Of a DNA stretch of 64,000 nt, positions 45,591 through 55,275 are shown piece after piece. How positions within the stretch are numbered: position 1 is the first letter of the stretch; each line of letters opens with the position of its first letter. A program made the position numbers and the translations under genes. The stretch covers positions 1,984,001-2,048,000 of the forward strand of contig NZ_VOQS01000005.1 in NCBI RefSeq assembly GCF_007995085.1, written 5' to 3'. Source of the DNA: Paraburkholderia azotifigens. Lineage in GTDB: Bacteria > Pseudomonadota > Gammaproteobacteria > Burkholderiales > Burkholderiaceae. The notes beneath the pieces are model-generated. The model saw only the letters and a program-made list of their open reading frames with translations, had not been told where the DNA came from and did not search any database.

Positions 45591-47252
45591 GTGCGAGAAA
45601 CCGAGACGCCCGACCACCTGATCACCGCCGCTGCCTCCGCGTACGCGTATCCGCTGCTCGTCAAGCAACTGCTCGTCAATTCGCTGAGCGTGCGCGCCGA
45701 TCAGGAAATCACCTATCGCGGCGTACTGCGCTACACGTTCGCCGATTTCCGCCGCCGCGTCGGCCAGCTTGCCAACGCGCTCGCCTCGCGCGGCGTGCGC
45801 GCGGGATCGACGGTCGCAGTCATGGACTGGGACACGCATCGCTATCTGGAAAGCTACTTCGCGATTCCTATGATGGGCGCGACGATCTTCACCGTGAACG
45901 TGCGCATTTCGGCGCAGCAGATCGCGTATACGCTGAACGACGCGGGCGCCGAAGTGCTGATCGTCAACAGCGAATTTCTGCCTGTAGTCGAAGCGATTCG
46001 CGGCGAGCTGAAGCACGTGCGCGAGGTGATCGTCGCCAGCGACGACACGCCGATGCCGCGCACGTCGCTGCCTGTTGCGGGCGAGTACGAACAGCTTGTC
46101 TCGTCGATGCCGGAAGACTTCGCCTTCGAAGACCTGGACGAGAACACGCGCGCCGCGATCTTTTACACCACGGGCACGACGGGCGACCCGAAGGGCGTGT
46201 GCTACAGCCATCGGCAGATCGTGCTGCACACACTTGCGACGGCGACGTCGCTCTGTTCGCCGCACAGCGGCCAGCGCCTGCATCGCGACGACGTCTATAT
46301 GCCGATTACGCCAATGTTCCATGTGCTCGCGTGGGGCATGCCGTATATCGCCGTGATGCTCGGGCTGAAGATCGTGCTGCCCGGGCGTTATCAGCCGGAC
46401 ATGCTGCTGCATCTGAAGCAGACCGAGCGCGTCACGTTCTCGCATTGCGTGCCGACCATTCTGCAAATGCTGCTCGACGCGGCGGCGCGCGACGCGCACG
46501 ACCTGTCGGGCTGGACCATGATCATCGGCGGCTCGGCGCTGTCGCCGACCTTGTGCCGCGCCGCGCTCGAACAGGGCATCGACGTGTTCGCGGGCTACGG
46601 CATGTCGGAGACAGGGCCCGTTGCTGCGCTGTCGCAGTTCGCGCCCGACGTGGCGACGGCCGGTATCGACGAATCCGTGCGCCGGCGCTGCATGACGGGC
46701 CGGCCCGTGCCGATGGTCGAGCTGCGCGTCGTCGATGCGCAGATGAACGACGTGCTGCGCGATGGCCGTGCGCAAGGCGAGATCGTGTTGCGCTCGCCGT
46801 ATCTGACGCCCGGCTATCACAACCAGCCAGAAGCCTCCGAAGCGCTGTGGGCGGGCGGTTATCTGCATACGCAGGACGTCGCCGTGATGACGCCGGATGG
46901 CTACGTGCAGATCGTCGACCGTATCAAGGACGTAATCAAGACGGGCGGCGAACGGGTGTCGTCGATCGAGATCGAGGCGCTCATCAACGAGCTGCACGGC
47001 GTGGAGGAAAGCGCGGTGATCGGCGTGCAGGACGAACGCTGGGGCGAACGTCCGAAGGCGCTGGTCGTGTTGCGGGAGCGCGCGACGCTCGATGCGCAGG
47101 CCGTGCGAGCGCATCTGCTCCGTCACGCCGAGGCGAAACGGATCAGCCGCTATGCGGTGCCGGAGGCCGAGCGCGTGATCTTCGTCGCGGCGATTCCGAA
47201 GACGAGCGTCGGAAAGATCGACAAAAAGCTGCTGCGCCAACGCTTCGAGTAA
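45591..47252 (+). CDS. fatty-acid/aromatic acyl-CoA ligase (AMP-binding family)
   Basis: 553 residues from GTG 45591, which follows GGGAG; the frame back to 45441 has no ribosome site. The AMP-binding motif is YTTGTTGDPKGV; then FAGYGMSETGP, GGYLHTQDVAV, DRIKDVIKTGGE and the catalytic Lys in KTSVGKIDKK. It makes acyl-CoA from a carboxylic acid, ATP and CoA. It could feed the BKACE pathway. Chain specificity is not visible. Confidence 0.9.
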   Translation: MRETETPDHLITAAASAYAYPLLVKQLLVNSLSVRADQEITYRGVLRYTFADFRRRVGQLANALASRGVRAGSTVAVMDWDTHRYLESYFAIPMMGATIFTVNVRISAQQIAYTLNDAGAEVLIVNSEFLPVVEAIRGELKHVREVIVASDDTPMPRTSLPVAGEYEQLVSSMPEDFAFEDLDENTRAAIFYTTGTTGDPKGVCYSHRQIVLHTLATATSLCSPHSGQRLHRDDVYMPITPMFHVLAWGMPYIAVMLGLKIVLPGRYQPDMLLHLKQTERVTFSHCVPTILQMLLDAAARDAHDLSGWTMIIGGSALSPTLCRAALEQGIDVFAGYGMSETGPVAALSQFAPDVATAGIDESVRRRCMTGRPVPMVELRVVDAQMNDVLRDGRAQGEIVLRSPYLTPGYHNQPEASEALWAGGYLHTQDVAVMTPDGYVQIVDRIKDVIKTGGERVSSIEIEALINELHGVEESAVIGVQDERWGERPKALVVLRERATLDAQAVRAHLLRHAEAKRISRYAVPEAERVIFVAAIPKTSVGKIDKKLLRQRFE

Positions 47253-47316
47253 CGGATTGACGTGCAGTCCGCGCGACGCCCGCACGCAGCGAGAGTATCC
47301 TTTCGGTGAACTTGCA

Positions 47317-47342
47317 AAAGGACGGCATACGTGCCGTCTTTT
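47317..47342 (+). terminator. rho-independent terminator after acyl-CoA ligase
   Basis: GACGGCA (47321-47327) and TGCCGTC (47332-47338) pair around a TACG loop, preceded by AAAA and followed by TTTT; 65 bp after the ligase stop. Confidence 0.85.
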
Positions 47343-47371
47343 AGCAGAATGCCGAAGAAGGGTGGTGCCTC

Positions 47372-48379
47372 ATGGATGCGGTCTCCGACGTGCTGCGCGT
47401 CGTGCGCCTGGGCGGCGCAGTCTATCTTCACGCTGAACTGACAGCGCCCTGGAGCCTGATCGGTCACGCGGATCAGGCGTTGTGCACAGCGTATCTGCCG
47501 AAGTCGGACCGCATCGTTTCTTATCATCTGATCACGGAAGGGACGTGCTGGGCGCGGCTGCCCGATTCCGCCGATCCCGCCATCTGCATCGGTGCGGGCG
47601 AACTGCTCGTCGTGCCGCAAGGCGAAGCGCACATCATGGGCAGCGCGCCCGATGTGCCTCCCGTTCCCGCCGGGCCGCTGCTCGAAACGCAGCTGGCGAC
47701 CATGCCAGGCGAAGTGCTGAATCTCTCGTACGGCGGAGGCGGCGCGCCGACGCGCATCCTGTGTGGCTTTCTCGCCTGCGACGATGCACTCAGCAATCCC
47801 GTGCTTGGCTCGCTGCCGAGACTCTTCAAGGTCGACGTGCGCAACGATCCGCAATCGGCGTGGATCGAGGCTTCGTTGCGCTATGCCGCCGAGGAAGCGG
47901 CCCAACGGCGCGCAGGCAGCGCAATCGTGCTCTCGCGTTTGTCGGAGCTGTTGTTCGTGTGGGCCGTGCGGCGCTGCATCGACGAATTGCCTGCTGACCG
48001 GAAGAACTGGCTCGCGGGCGTGAAGGATCGCTTCGTGGGCCGCGCGCTGTCGATTCTGCACGCGCAGCCCGCGTACAGCTGGACTGTCGACGAACTGGCG
48101 CGCAAGGTCGGTCTGTCGCGCTCCGCCTTCGCGCAGCGCTTCAGCGATCTGCTAGGCCAACCGCCGATGCAATATCTCGCGCGCTGGCGTCTGATCGTCG
48201 CGGCGCAGGAACTGTCGTACAGCAGCAAGGCGATTGCAGCGATTGCCGAAGAGGTCGGCTACGAATCGGAATCGGCGTTCCATCGCGCGTTCAGACGCGA
48301 GTTCGGGCAACCGCCTGCTGCGTGGCGCAAGCGTCACAGCCATGTGACGGGCACGGAAGCTCTGGCCGCGAGCCAGTAG
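47372..48379 (+). CDS. AraC-family regulator with cupin sensor domain
   Basis: 335 residues. The N-terminal cupin (ICIGAGELLVVPQGEAHIMG) probably binds a small ligand. Two helix-turn-helices follow near the end (VDELARKVGLSRSAFAQRFSDLLG and IAAIAEEVGYESESAFHRAFRREFG). It sits 29 bp after the terminator of the ligase unit; possible targets are the next minus-strand gene or the SDR. The target is not known. Confidence 0.9.
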   Translation: MDAVSDVLRVVRLGGAVYLHAELTAPWSLIGHADQALCTAYLPKSDRIVSYHLITEGTCWARLPDSADPAICIGAGELLVVPQGEAHIMGSAPDVPPVPAGPLLETQLATMPGEVLNLSYGGGGAPTRILCGFLACDDALSNPVLGSLPRLFKVDVRNDPQSAWIEASLRYAAEEAAQRRAGSAIVLSRLSELLFVWAVRRCIDELPADRKNWLAGVKDRFVGRALSILHAQPAYSWTVDELARKVGLSRSAFAQRFSDLLGQPPMQYLARWRLIVAAQELSYSSKAIAAIAEEVGYESESAFHRAFRREFGQPPAAWRKRHSHVTGTEALAASQ

Positions 48380-48840
48380 CGCGTGCAGTTCAGCAGAAGA
48401 TGACCATGGCGCAGTACGCGCGCTGCGTCGCTGCGTGCAAGCACGGGCGCTGCTCGCCTCAGCCACTCGCGTCGTGACGTTTGCATGGGCGCTGCTTGCA
48501 GCGCGTCAGGCTCGCTCGCGATTGCGTGGATCAGGCGACGCAGCGCCGCATGCCATGCGAGGGGATCGAGTATGCGCGTGCCGCGCAGCGACTTCATCAG
48601 CGAAAGGGCCGTGCAGAGTTCGCGCATATGTCTGCCATGATCGTTGTTCAACTGACGCGCGGCCGCGAAGCACACGTCCCAGCCGACATGCGTATGAACA
48701 TGCAGCAAGGCGAACAGCAGCACGGGCGGCAGGAGCGTGAGGCTCTCGCGCATCAGCGGGTCGCTGTGCAACTGTTCGAGCAGTCGGGCATGTGAGTCGT
48801 CATGGATGGAACGTCGATGCAAGTCCGGCTGATGATGCAT
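48334..48840 (-). CDS. hypothetical protein (168 residues)
   Basis: The ATG at 48840 has a strong AGGAGGCC Shine-Dalgarno. The chain is His- and Arg-rich with a hydrophobic segment (LTLLPPVLLFALLHVHTHVGW), no signal peptide and no domain I recognise. It overlaps the end of the AraC gene by 46 bases, tail to tail. Confidence 0.55.
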   Translation of the reverse strand: MHHQPDLHRRSIHDDSHARLLEQLHSDPLMRESLTLLPPVLLFALLHVHTHVGWDVCFAAARQLNNDHGRHMRELCTALSLMKSLRGTRILDPLAWHAALRRLIHAIASEPDALQAAPMQTSRREWLRRAAPVLARSDAARVLRHGHLLLNCTRYWLAARASVPVTWL

Positions 48841-49146
48841 GACAAGGCCTCCTGTTACGCAAGGGTTCGCGGATTCTCGTAGCCGGTGGCGCGCGACGAC
48901 GCATCGCGTGTGACCACGGCGATGGAACTGGCTGCACACCCTGACTTCACAAGACCTTGCTGCCCGTCGTTATAGAACGCGCTTGCTGCAACAGATGATT
49001 CATGGTGCTCGATGCCGTCTCGTGACTCACTATGCGGCAAAGTGTGGCGATGACCTTTGCCCTCGCGTCGCGCCTCTTTATCCGATCGTCCGTTTCTGCC
49101 GTGCGTCCTGCGTGGCGATCTCGCGTCGATTAAAAGGAGTGCCTGC
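48841..49146. other. intergenic region upstream of small ORF and SDR
   Basis: 306 bp between the divergent hypothetical gene and the small ORF at 49147. No clear terminator or operator was seen; promoters for both directions are expected here. Confidence 0.45.
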
Positions 49147-49302
49147 ATGCACGACGAACGGCAGGCATACCGATCGACAATTGACGCGAGCGTGCCTTCC
49201 GACAACACTGTCGTTCGTGCGCGCCGTACGCCGCGATGGATTCGCGCGACGGCGCGCACGTTCGTTGAACTTCGACCTGCGTTGGGAGCGCGTACTTCAT
49301 GA
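49147..49302 (+). CDS. small ORF translationally coupled to the SDR gene
   Basis: 51-residue Arg-rich frame starting MHDERQAYR. It has an AAGGAG Shine-Dalgarno seven bases before the ATG, and its stop overlaps the SDR start as ATGA. Both signs are strong for translation. It may be a leader peptide or a small partner. No family is recognised. Confidence 0.5.
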   Translation: MHDERQAYRSTIDASVPSDNTVVRARRTPRWIRATARTFVELRPALGARTS

Positions 49303-50000
49303 ACAGCTTGGACGGAACGATCGTCGCGATAACAGGCGCCTTCGGCAATCTCGGTCTCGTGACGGCGCAGGCGCTCGCGGAGCGCGGCGCGAAGGTCGCG
49401 TTGATCGGCAGAGGCAAGGCGCCCGCGAATCTGCCCGCGTCGCTCGCGCAGGCTTGTATCGTGAGCGGCACCGATCTCGCGGAACGCGATGCCGCGCAGC
49501 GCGCGCTCGATTCGATCGCGAGTCAGCTCGGCGGACTGAATGCGCTCGTGAACGTCGCGGGCGGTTTCAGCTGGGAGACGATCGCCGATGGCAGCGCCGA
49601 CACCTGGGAGCGCATGTTCGACGTGAACGTGAAGACGACGCTGAATGCATCGAAGGCCGCGCTTTGGCATCTGACGAGAGCGACGGGCGGACGCATCGTC
49701 AATGTCGGCGCGATGGCCGGGTTGAAGGCGGGCATGGGGATGGGCGCGTATGCCGCGTCGAAGGCAGGCGTGATGCGCCTCACGGAAGCGCTCGCCGAAG
49801 AACTCAAGGACAAGGGCACGACCGTCAACGCGATCCTGCCGAGCATCATCGACACGCCGCAGAATCGCGCCGACATGCCCGACGCCGATTTCTCGCGCTG
49901 GGTGACGTCGGAGCAGATCGGCGCCGTGATCGCGTTCCTGCTGTCGAAGGACGCGCAGTGCATCACGGGCGCATTGATTCCCGTTGCGGGACGTGTCTGA
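49299..50000 (+). CDS. short-chain dehydrogenase/reductase
   Basis: 233 residues with an SDR Rossmann start (AITGAFGNLG), NVAGG in the NNAG position, the active Tyr-x3-Lys as YAASK, and the catalytic Ser position occupied by Ala in VNVGAMAG. Asp/Arg around GRGK suggest NADP(H). The loss of Ser could weaken or alter catalysis. Substrate unknown. Confidence 0.88.
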   Translation: MNSLDGTIVAITGAFGNLGLVTAQALAERGAKVALIGRGKAPANLPASLAQACIVSGTDLAERDAAQRALDSIASQLGGLNALVNVAGGFSWETIADGSADTWERMFDVNVKTTLNASKAALWHLTRATGGRIVNVGAMAGLKAGMGMGAYAASKAGVMRLTEALAEELKDKGTTVNAILPSIIDTPQNRADMPDADFSRWVTSEQIGAVIAFLLSKDAQCITGALIPVAGRV

Positions 50001-50145
50001 TCGCCAAAGCACTTTTCAGGAATTACAAAATACTGTCAAACGTATTTCATAATCATTTCCTAAAGTAGCGCGTCATACCGGCGCGCCGTGGACTGCCTGA
50101 TCCAGGCGTGGACTGGTTGTTGATTCAACCAACCTATCCCCATCA

Positions 50146-52137
50146 ATGGATCACAAGAACATGGTGCAGCCTCTCGATCTGTCACGCCGCAAGGCGCTCA
50201 AAATCATTGCCGGCGCACCGATGCTGCCGCTCGGCAGCGCGGCCACGGCTTCGCTGCTGGCGGCGTGCGGCGGCAGCAGCGATCATCCGGCAAGCACGCC
50301 CACACCGTCGACGGCTGCATTCACGGCGGCGTCGTTCGGCAGCATGGCTGCGCCGTCGCTGGCCGATGCCGCCGCCATGGCGACGACCACGGTCGGCTCG
50401 ACGCTGACCGCGCAATTCAGCGACGGCAGCCGCCGCACGTACAAGCTCGCGTATCAGCCGTTTTTCATCACGGGCGACACGGTGCCGAACACGTCTGGCG
50501 GCGCGATCGTCGCGGGCGGGTATTTCGACATCAACAACCAGCCGATTATCGACAGATCGGTGGCGGGCAAGGAGCGCCAGTTCTTCTCCGATTGCCCGGA
50601 CGGCACGTCGCTGATCCGCCTCGACAAGCCGACCGTGAAAGGCGTGAAGGGCAACCCGGTGTTTGCCGTCGTGCAATTCGAATACACGACGCGCGACCAG
50701 ACGCAGACATCGGCGGGCGACATGTACGGCAAGCTGCCCTCGCCCATCGCCGTGCTCACGCTCGATCAGGATCCGGCGACGGGCAAGCTCGCGCTGGTCA
50801 GCTATGCGAACGTCGATACATCGGGCGCGCATGGCCTGTGGATCACGTGCGGCGCGAGCCTGTCGCCGTGGAACACGCATCTGTCGAGCGAAGAGTACGA
50901 GCCGGACGCCGCGACGATCGCGACCAACACGCAGTTCCAGGCGTATAGCCTGAATCTGTACGGCAACGCGTCGACGGCGCGGCCTTACCACTACGGACAT
51001 CTGCCCGAAGTCACCGTGAATCCCGACGGCACGGGCACCGTGAAGAAGCACTACTGCCTCGGCCGCATTTCGCACGAGCTGATTCAGGTGATGCCGGACA
51101 AGCGCACCGTGCTGATGGGCGACGACGCGACCAACGGCGGCCTCTTCATGTTCGTCGCCGACAAGGAAGCGGACCTGTCGGCGGGCACGCTGTATGTGGC
51201 GAAGTGGGCGCAAACATCGTCGGCGGGCGCGGGCGCCGCGACGCTCACGTGGCTCAATCTCGGCCACGCGACCAGCGATGAAATCGAAGCGCTCGCCAAC
51301 ACGCTGACGATCGCCGACATCATGGACATCGTCACCGACGAAGCCAATCCGCCGACCGACCCGACCTACACGAAGATTCACGTCGGCGGCAAGTTCAACT
51401 GGATCCGCATCAAGACGGGCATGGAGAAGGCGGCGGCGTTCCTCGAAACGCACCGTTACGCCGCGCTGCGCGGCGCGAGCATGGGCTTTACGAAGCTCGA
51501 AGGCACGACCGTCAACGCGAAGGACAAGATTCTGTATTCGGCGATGTCGCAGATCACGGCGTCGATGGTGCGCGGCAACGCGCATTCGACGGATATCGCG
51601 CTCGACAAGGGCATTTCGTCGGGTGCCGTCTACGCGTTGAACATGAAGGCGGGACTGAGCGACCTGAGCGGCGCGGCCATCAACAGCGAATGGGTGCCCG
51701 TCGACATGAGCGCGCCCGCCGCGCTCGTCGGCGAAGACCTGACGACGGCGGATAGCCTCGGCAATACGGCGAACCCGGAAAAGATCGCGAATCCCGACAA
51801 CCTCAAGTTCTCGGAGAAGCTGCGTACGCTCTTCATCGGCGAAGACAGCGGCATGCACGTGAACAACTTCCTGTGGGCGTACAACGTCGACACGAAGACG
51901 CTCTCGCGCATCCTGTCGTGCCCGGCGGGCGCGGAATCGACGGGTCTGCATGCCGTCGACGAAATCAACGGCTGGACGTACATCATGAGCAATTTCCAGC
52001 ACGCGGGCGACTGGACGAGTTTGCACGCGAAGGTGCAGACGACGCTCGATCCCCTCGTGCGCGCCAACTACAAGGATCGCTTCGGCTCGGCGGTCGGCTA
52101 CCTGACGGCGGACCCGACCTCGATCAAGCTCGTTTGA
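50146..52137 (+). CDS. PhoX-like phosphatase (DUF839) exported by the Tat system
   Basis: 663 residues. The twin-arginine motif SRRKALK is at 13-19, followed by a hydrophobic stretch and a lipobox-like LLAAC (Cys41), so it may be a Tat-exported lipoprotein. The rest follows the PhoX beta-propeller (SHELIQVMPDKRTVLMGDD and FIGEDSGMHVNNFLWAYN). PhoX enzymes use Fe and Ca to release phosphate from organic esters. Alone between two terminators. Confidence 0.85.
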   Translation: MDHKNMVQPLDLSRRKALKIIAGAPMLPLGSAATASLLAACGGSSDHPASTPTPSTAAFTAASFGSMAAPSLADAAAMATTTVGSTLTAQFSDGSRRTYKLAYQPFFITGDTVPNTSGGAIVAGGYFDINNQPIIDRSVAGKERQFFSDCPDGTSLIRLDKPTVKGVKGNPVFAVVQFEYTTRDQTQTSAGDMYGKLPSPIAVLTLDQDPATGKLALVSYANVDTSGAHGLWITCGASLSPWNTHLSSEEYEPDAATIATNTQFQAYSLNLYGNASTARPYHYGHLPEVTVNPDGTGTVKKHYCLGRISHELIQVMPDKRTVLMGDDATNGGLFMFVADKEADLSAGTLYVAKWAQTSSAGAGAATLTWLNLGHATSDEIEALANTLTIADIMDIVTDEANPPTDPTYTKIHVGGKFNWIRIKTGMEKAAAFLETHRYAALRGASMGFTKLEGTTVNAKDKILYSAMSQITASMVRGNAHSTDIALDKGISSGAVYALNMKAGLSDLSGAAINSEWVPVDMSAPAALVGEDLTTADSLGNTANPEKIANPDNLKFSEKLRTLFIGEDSGMHVNNFLWAYNVDTKTLSRILSCPAGAESTGLHAVDEINGWTYIMSNFQHAGDWTSLHAKVQTTLDPLVRANYKDRFGSAVGYLTADPTSIKLV

Positions 52138-52226
52138 CGGCAACGCTTGCGGCGATCCCCAACGATCTCATCGCGGGGAATTTGATGACGCTTCGGGCTG
52201 GACGGAAGGCACGGTTCGCTGACGAT

Positions 52227-52370
52227 TCATCGACCCCTCTCAGGAGGGGTTTTTTTATTGGCGCAGCGTTCCTTGCAGCGCCGGTACTCCTTGCGCAATT
52301 CAGCGATCTTGGCAATCACGCTCGCCAGAATGCCGAGCGCTCCGACCGTTTCAACCAAAGCGGAAAGCAT
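52227..52370 (-). CDS. small membrane peptide (47 residues), unknown
   Basis: The ATG at 52370 follows AGGAGACACCC. The N-terminus is hydrophobic (MLSALVETVGALGILASVIA) and the second half is basic (RKEYRRCKERC). The last codons lie over the terminator hairpin of the PhoX-like gene. Shape resembles type I toxins or small membrane regulators. It is shorter than usual gene-finder limits. Confidence 0.5.
   Translation of the reverse strand: MLSALVETVGALGILASVIAKIAELRKEYRRCKERCANKKTPPERGR
52233..52256 (+). terminator. rho-independent terminator after PhoX-like gene
   Basis: ACCCCTC (52233-52239) pairs with GAGGGGT (52244-52250), loop TCAG, and the T-run continues to 52256; 96 bp after the stop. 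Confidence 0.88.
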
Positions 52371-52607
52371 GGGTGTCTCCTGTTTCTCAGGCGAGGGCGA
52401 CGGCTCGCGTTGCTGCAGAGTAAGTGCGCGGCGAGCCCGTCACAATCTGGAAGTTCCAAAGCCAGATTTCGCCCTTGCCGAAGCGTGGTGTTCGCGCGCC
52501 GGCATTCAGAAGAACGATCCATGCTGCCCGGTTTGAAGCGACGTGAATGCACGGCAGGCCAGGCCGCGAAAAGACACTTCCTCACCGCTTCTTTCACGCA
52601 AGCGTGC

Positions 52608-52922
52608 ATGCCGCCCGCGTCTGTCACTATTTACGCCGATGCGGCGCAGTCAAACAACGATGAACGCGCCGAAAAGGATTTGGCCTACGTGGAAGAGTAT
52701 TTCGTATCGAGAGCGAGCGCCGTCGAGCGCGTCATCCTCGCCCGGCGCACGCTCATGCGAGAGATGGAAGTCGCGAGTGCGGGCGCATACGCACTCAGCC
52801 AGGGGCCGTCGCTGCTCGACAAACTCGAGCAATTGCTCTTCGATGTCCGAGCGGGGCGCATCTCCGATTTCGTTATGCCGTCGCTGAAAAGCAAGGTGCG
52901 GATTCTCGTGATGAGCGACTAA
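52608..52922 (+). CDS. hypothetical protein (about 104 residues)
   Basis: From ATG 52608 the frame gives a charged helical protein (LAYVEEYFVSRASAVERVIL, SLLDKLEQLLFDVRAGRISD) of plausible composition. The start is uncertain: ATG 52521 is also in frame and neither has a good Shine-Dalgarno. The family is not recognised. Confidence 0.45.
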   Translation: MPPASVTIYADAAQSNNDERAEKDLAYVEEYFVSRASAVERVILARRTLMREMEVASAGAYALSQGPSLLDKLEQLLFDVRAGRISDFVMPSLKSKVRILVMSD

Positions 52923-53190
52923 CGCTCCGTCGCGCAACGTCGCCGATCCGCTGCGAAGCAGAATCAGAGCCGCCGCGATCGCCAACTACACCGAATACCG
53001 CGGCGCGGCCAGTCGGACGGATCCTGACGCAATCGTAAAACTGAGCCGAAGCTCGGAATTTGACATTCCGCACTTAACATTTACGTTCAGCTGTCGATAA
53101 AGCGTACTTCACCTGCCTCTTTCCGCAGATAACGGACTGCTTCATTCATCAAAGTCCGGCAGCGGCGGAGGGAACATTCTGGGGGCTCTC

Positions 53191-55275
53191 ATGTTACAGG
53201 GCAGCTACAACAGTCTCCTCGTGCTGTTTTCGCTCCTTGTCGCGGTGCTGGCTGCGTACACGTCGCTCGAAATGGCGGGCCGTATCATGACGGCGACCGG
53301 CCGCGCCGCGCGTTGGTGGCTGACGGGCGGCGCATTCGCGATGGGGCTCGGCATCTGGTCGATGCACTTCATCGGCATGCTCGCGTTCAGCCTGCCGATA
53401 CGGCTCGGCTACGATCCCCTCGTCACGCTGCTGTCGCTGTCGATTGCCGTGGCGTCGTCGGCGTTCGCGCTCTGGCTCGTCTGCCAGGAGACGCTGCCCA
53501 ATGGGCGGCTCGCGTGCGGCGCGGTGCTGATGGGCGTCGGCGTCGCGGGCATGCACTACACGGGCATGAGCGCGCTGCACATGGAGCCAGGCATCGTCTA
53601 CGACGTGCCGCTGTTCGCGCTGTCGATCGCCATCGCCATCGCCGCTTCGGGCGTCGCGTTGAAGACGGCCTTCAGCCTGCGCCACAACTCGCGCCGCATG
53701 CGGCCGCTGCGCGCGGGCGCCGCGATCGTGATGGGACTCGCGATCGTCGGCATGCACTACACGGGCATGTCGGCGGCGAGCTTTCCGGCCGGCAGTCTCT
53801 GCATGGCTGCGACGGAAGGCGGACACAGCGCCTGGGTCGCCGTCGCGATCATCATCGTGACGCTGACGGTGACGGCCGTCGCGTTGACGATTTCCCTGCT
53901 CGAAGACGTGCGGCTCGAAACGGAGAACGCGGCGCTCACGCGTTCGCTGGCCGAAGCCAATCAGGAACTCGGCTATCTGGCCTTGCACGATGCGTTGACC
54001 AAGCTGCCGAACCGCGTGCTGCTGGAGTGCCGGCTCGACGACGCGCTGTCGAAGGCGCACGAGGACGGCGGCCAGTTCGCGCTGATGTTCATGGATCTCG
54101 ACGGCTTCAAGGTGGTCAACGACGCTTACGGCCATCAGGTGGGCGACCGGCTGCTGGTGCAGGTCGCCGAACGGCTCGCGGCGGGCGTGCGCGGGAAGGA
54201 TACGGTGGCGCGCGTCGGCGGCGACGAGTTCGTGCTGCTGGTTCCCGGCGAAGATCGAGCGGGCGCGACGGCCGTCGCCAGCCGGTTGCTCGCGGCGATC
54301 AGCGCGCCGTTCCAGGCAGACGGCCACGATCTGCGGATTTCGACCAGCATCGGCATCGCCATGTGTCCCGCCGACGGCGCGTCCGTCCACGATGCGCTGA
54401 TGCACGCAGACGCCGCGATGTATCACGCGAAGTCGATGAGCCGCAACGCGTATTGCTTCTTCGACGCGTCGATGAACGAGAACATGCAGGGCCAGCTGCA
54501 ACTGACGCAAGACCTGCGCGCGGCCATCGAACGCAACGAACTGGTGCTGCACTATCAGCCGCAGTTCGCCGCGCCGAACGGGCCGATCAGAGGCGTCGAG
54601 GCGCTCGTGCGCTGGATTCATCCGACGCGCGGCCTGATCGGTCCCGACGAATTCATTCCGCTTGCCGAGAAGACGGGTTTGATCGTGCCGATCGGCGAAT
54701 GGGTGCTCGACGAAGCGTGCCGCCAGGTCCGCGAATGGCTAGATTCGGGCATGTGCGACTGGAACGTCGCCGTCAATCTGTCGCCTGTGCAGTTCAGCCA
54801 CCCGCAGCTGACGGCGCTGGTGCGCGACACGCTCGCGCGGCATCGCGTCGATCCGCGCCATTTGACGATCGAAGTGACCGAGTCGGCCGCGATGCGCGAT
54901 GTCGACGCGAGTCTGCGCATTCTGCAAGCGCTGCGCGACATGGGCGTACGCATTTCCATCGACGATTTCGGCACCGGCTATTCGAGCCTGATGTATCTGA
55001 AGCGGCTGCCCGCGAGCGAGCTGAAGATCGACCGCGGTTTCGTGCGCGAGCTTGCACATGATGCGGAGGATGCCGCCATCGTGTCGTCGGTCGTCGCGCT
55101 GGGGCATACGCTGGGCATCGAGATCGTCGCGGAAGGCGTCGAGACCGCGACGCAGAAGGAGTTCCTGACGCGGCTCGGCTGCAATTCGCTGCAAGGCTTT
55201 TTGCTCGGCCGGCCGGTTCCGGCTGCGGATCTGGACGCGCTGTCGAGAGATTGCACGCAGGCGAGCGTGTCATGA
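53191..55275 (+). CDS. MHYT-GGDEF-EAL cyclic-di-GMP signalling protein
   Basis: 694 residues. The N-terminal integral-membrane MHYT sensor (seven helices) has SMHFIGM and two GMHYTGM motifs that may bind copper and sense O2, CO or NO. Then a coiled linker and a GGDEF domain with intact GGDEF (343-347) and inhibitory-site RGKD (334-337). The EAL domain has intact EAL at 470-472, plus DDFGTGYSS and EGVET. Both activities could be live. Confidence 0.93.
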   Translation: MLQGSYNSLLVLFSLLVAVLAAYTSLEMAGRIMTATGRAARWWLTGGAFAMGLGIWSMHFIGMLAFSLPIRLGYDPLVTLLSLSIAVASSAFALWLVCQETLPNGRLACGAVLMGVGVAGMHYTGMSALHMEPGIVYDVPLFALSIAIAIAASGVALKTAFSLRHNSRRMRPLRAGAAIVMGLAIVGMHYTGMSAASFPAGSLCMAATEGGHSAWVAVAIIIVTLTVTAVALTISLLEDVRLETENAALTRSLAEANQELGYLALHDALTKLPNRVLLECRLDDALSKAHEDGGQFALMFMDLDGFKVVNDAYGHQVGDRLLVQVAERLAAGVRGKDTVARVGGDEFVLLVPGEDRAGATAVASRLLAAISAPFQADGHDLRISTSIGIAMCPADGASVHDALMHADAAMYHAKSMSRNAYCFFDASMNENMQGQLQLTQDLRAAIERNELVLHYQPQFAAPNGPIRGVEALVRWIHPTRGLIGPDEFIPLAEKTGLIVPIGEWVLDEACRQVREWLDSGMCDWNVAVNLSPVQFSHPQLTALVRDTLARHRVDPRHLTIEVTESAAMRDVDASLRILQALRDMGVRISIDDFGTGYSSLMYLKRLPASELKIDRGFVRELAHDAEDAAIVSSVVALGHTLGIEIVAEGVETATQKEFLTRLGCNSLQGFLLGRPVPAADLDALSRDCTQASVS

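Noticed and set aside
50182..52143. 653-residue minus-strand frame
   Set aside because: Antisense to the PhoX-like gene, Arg/Val-rich shadow.
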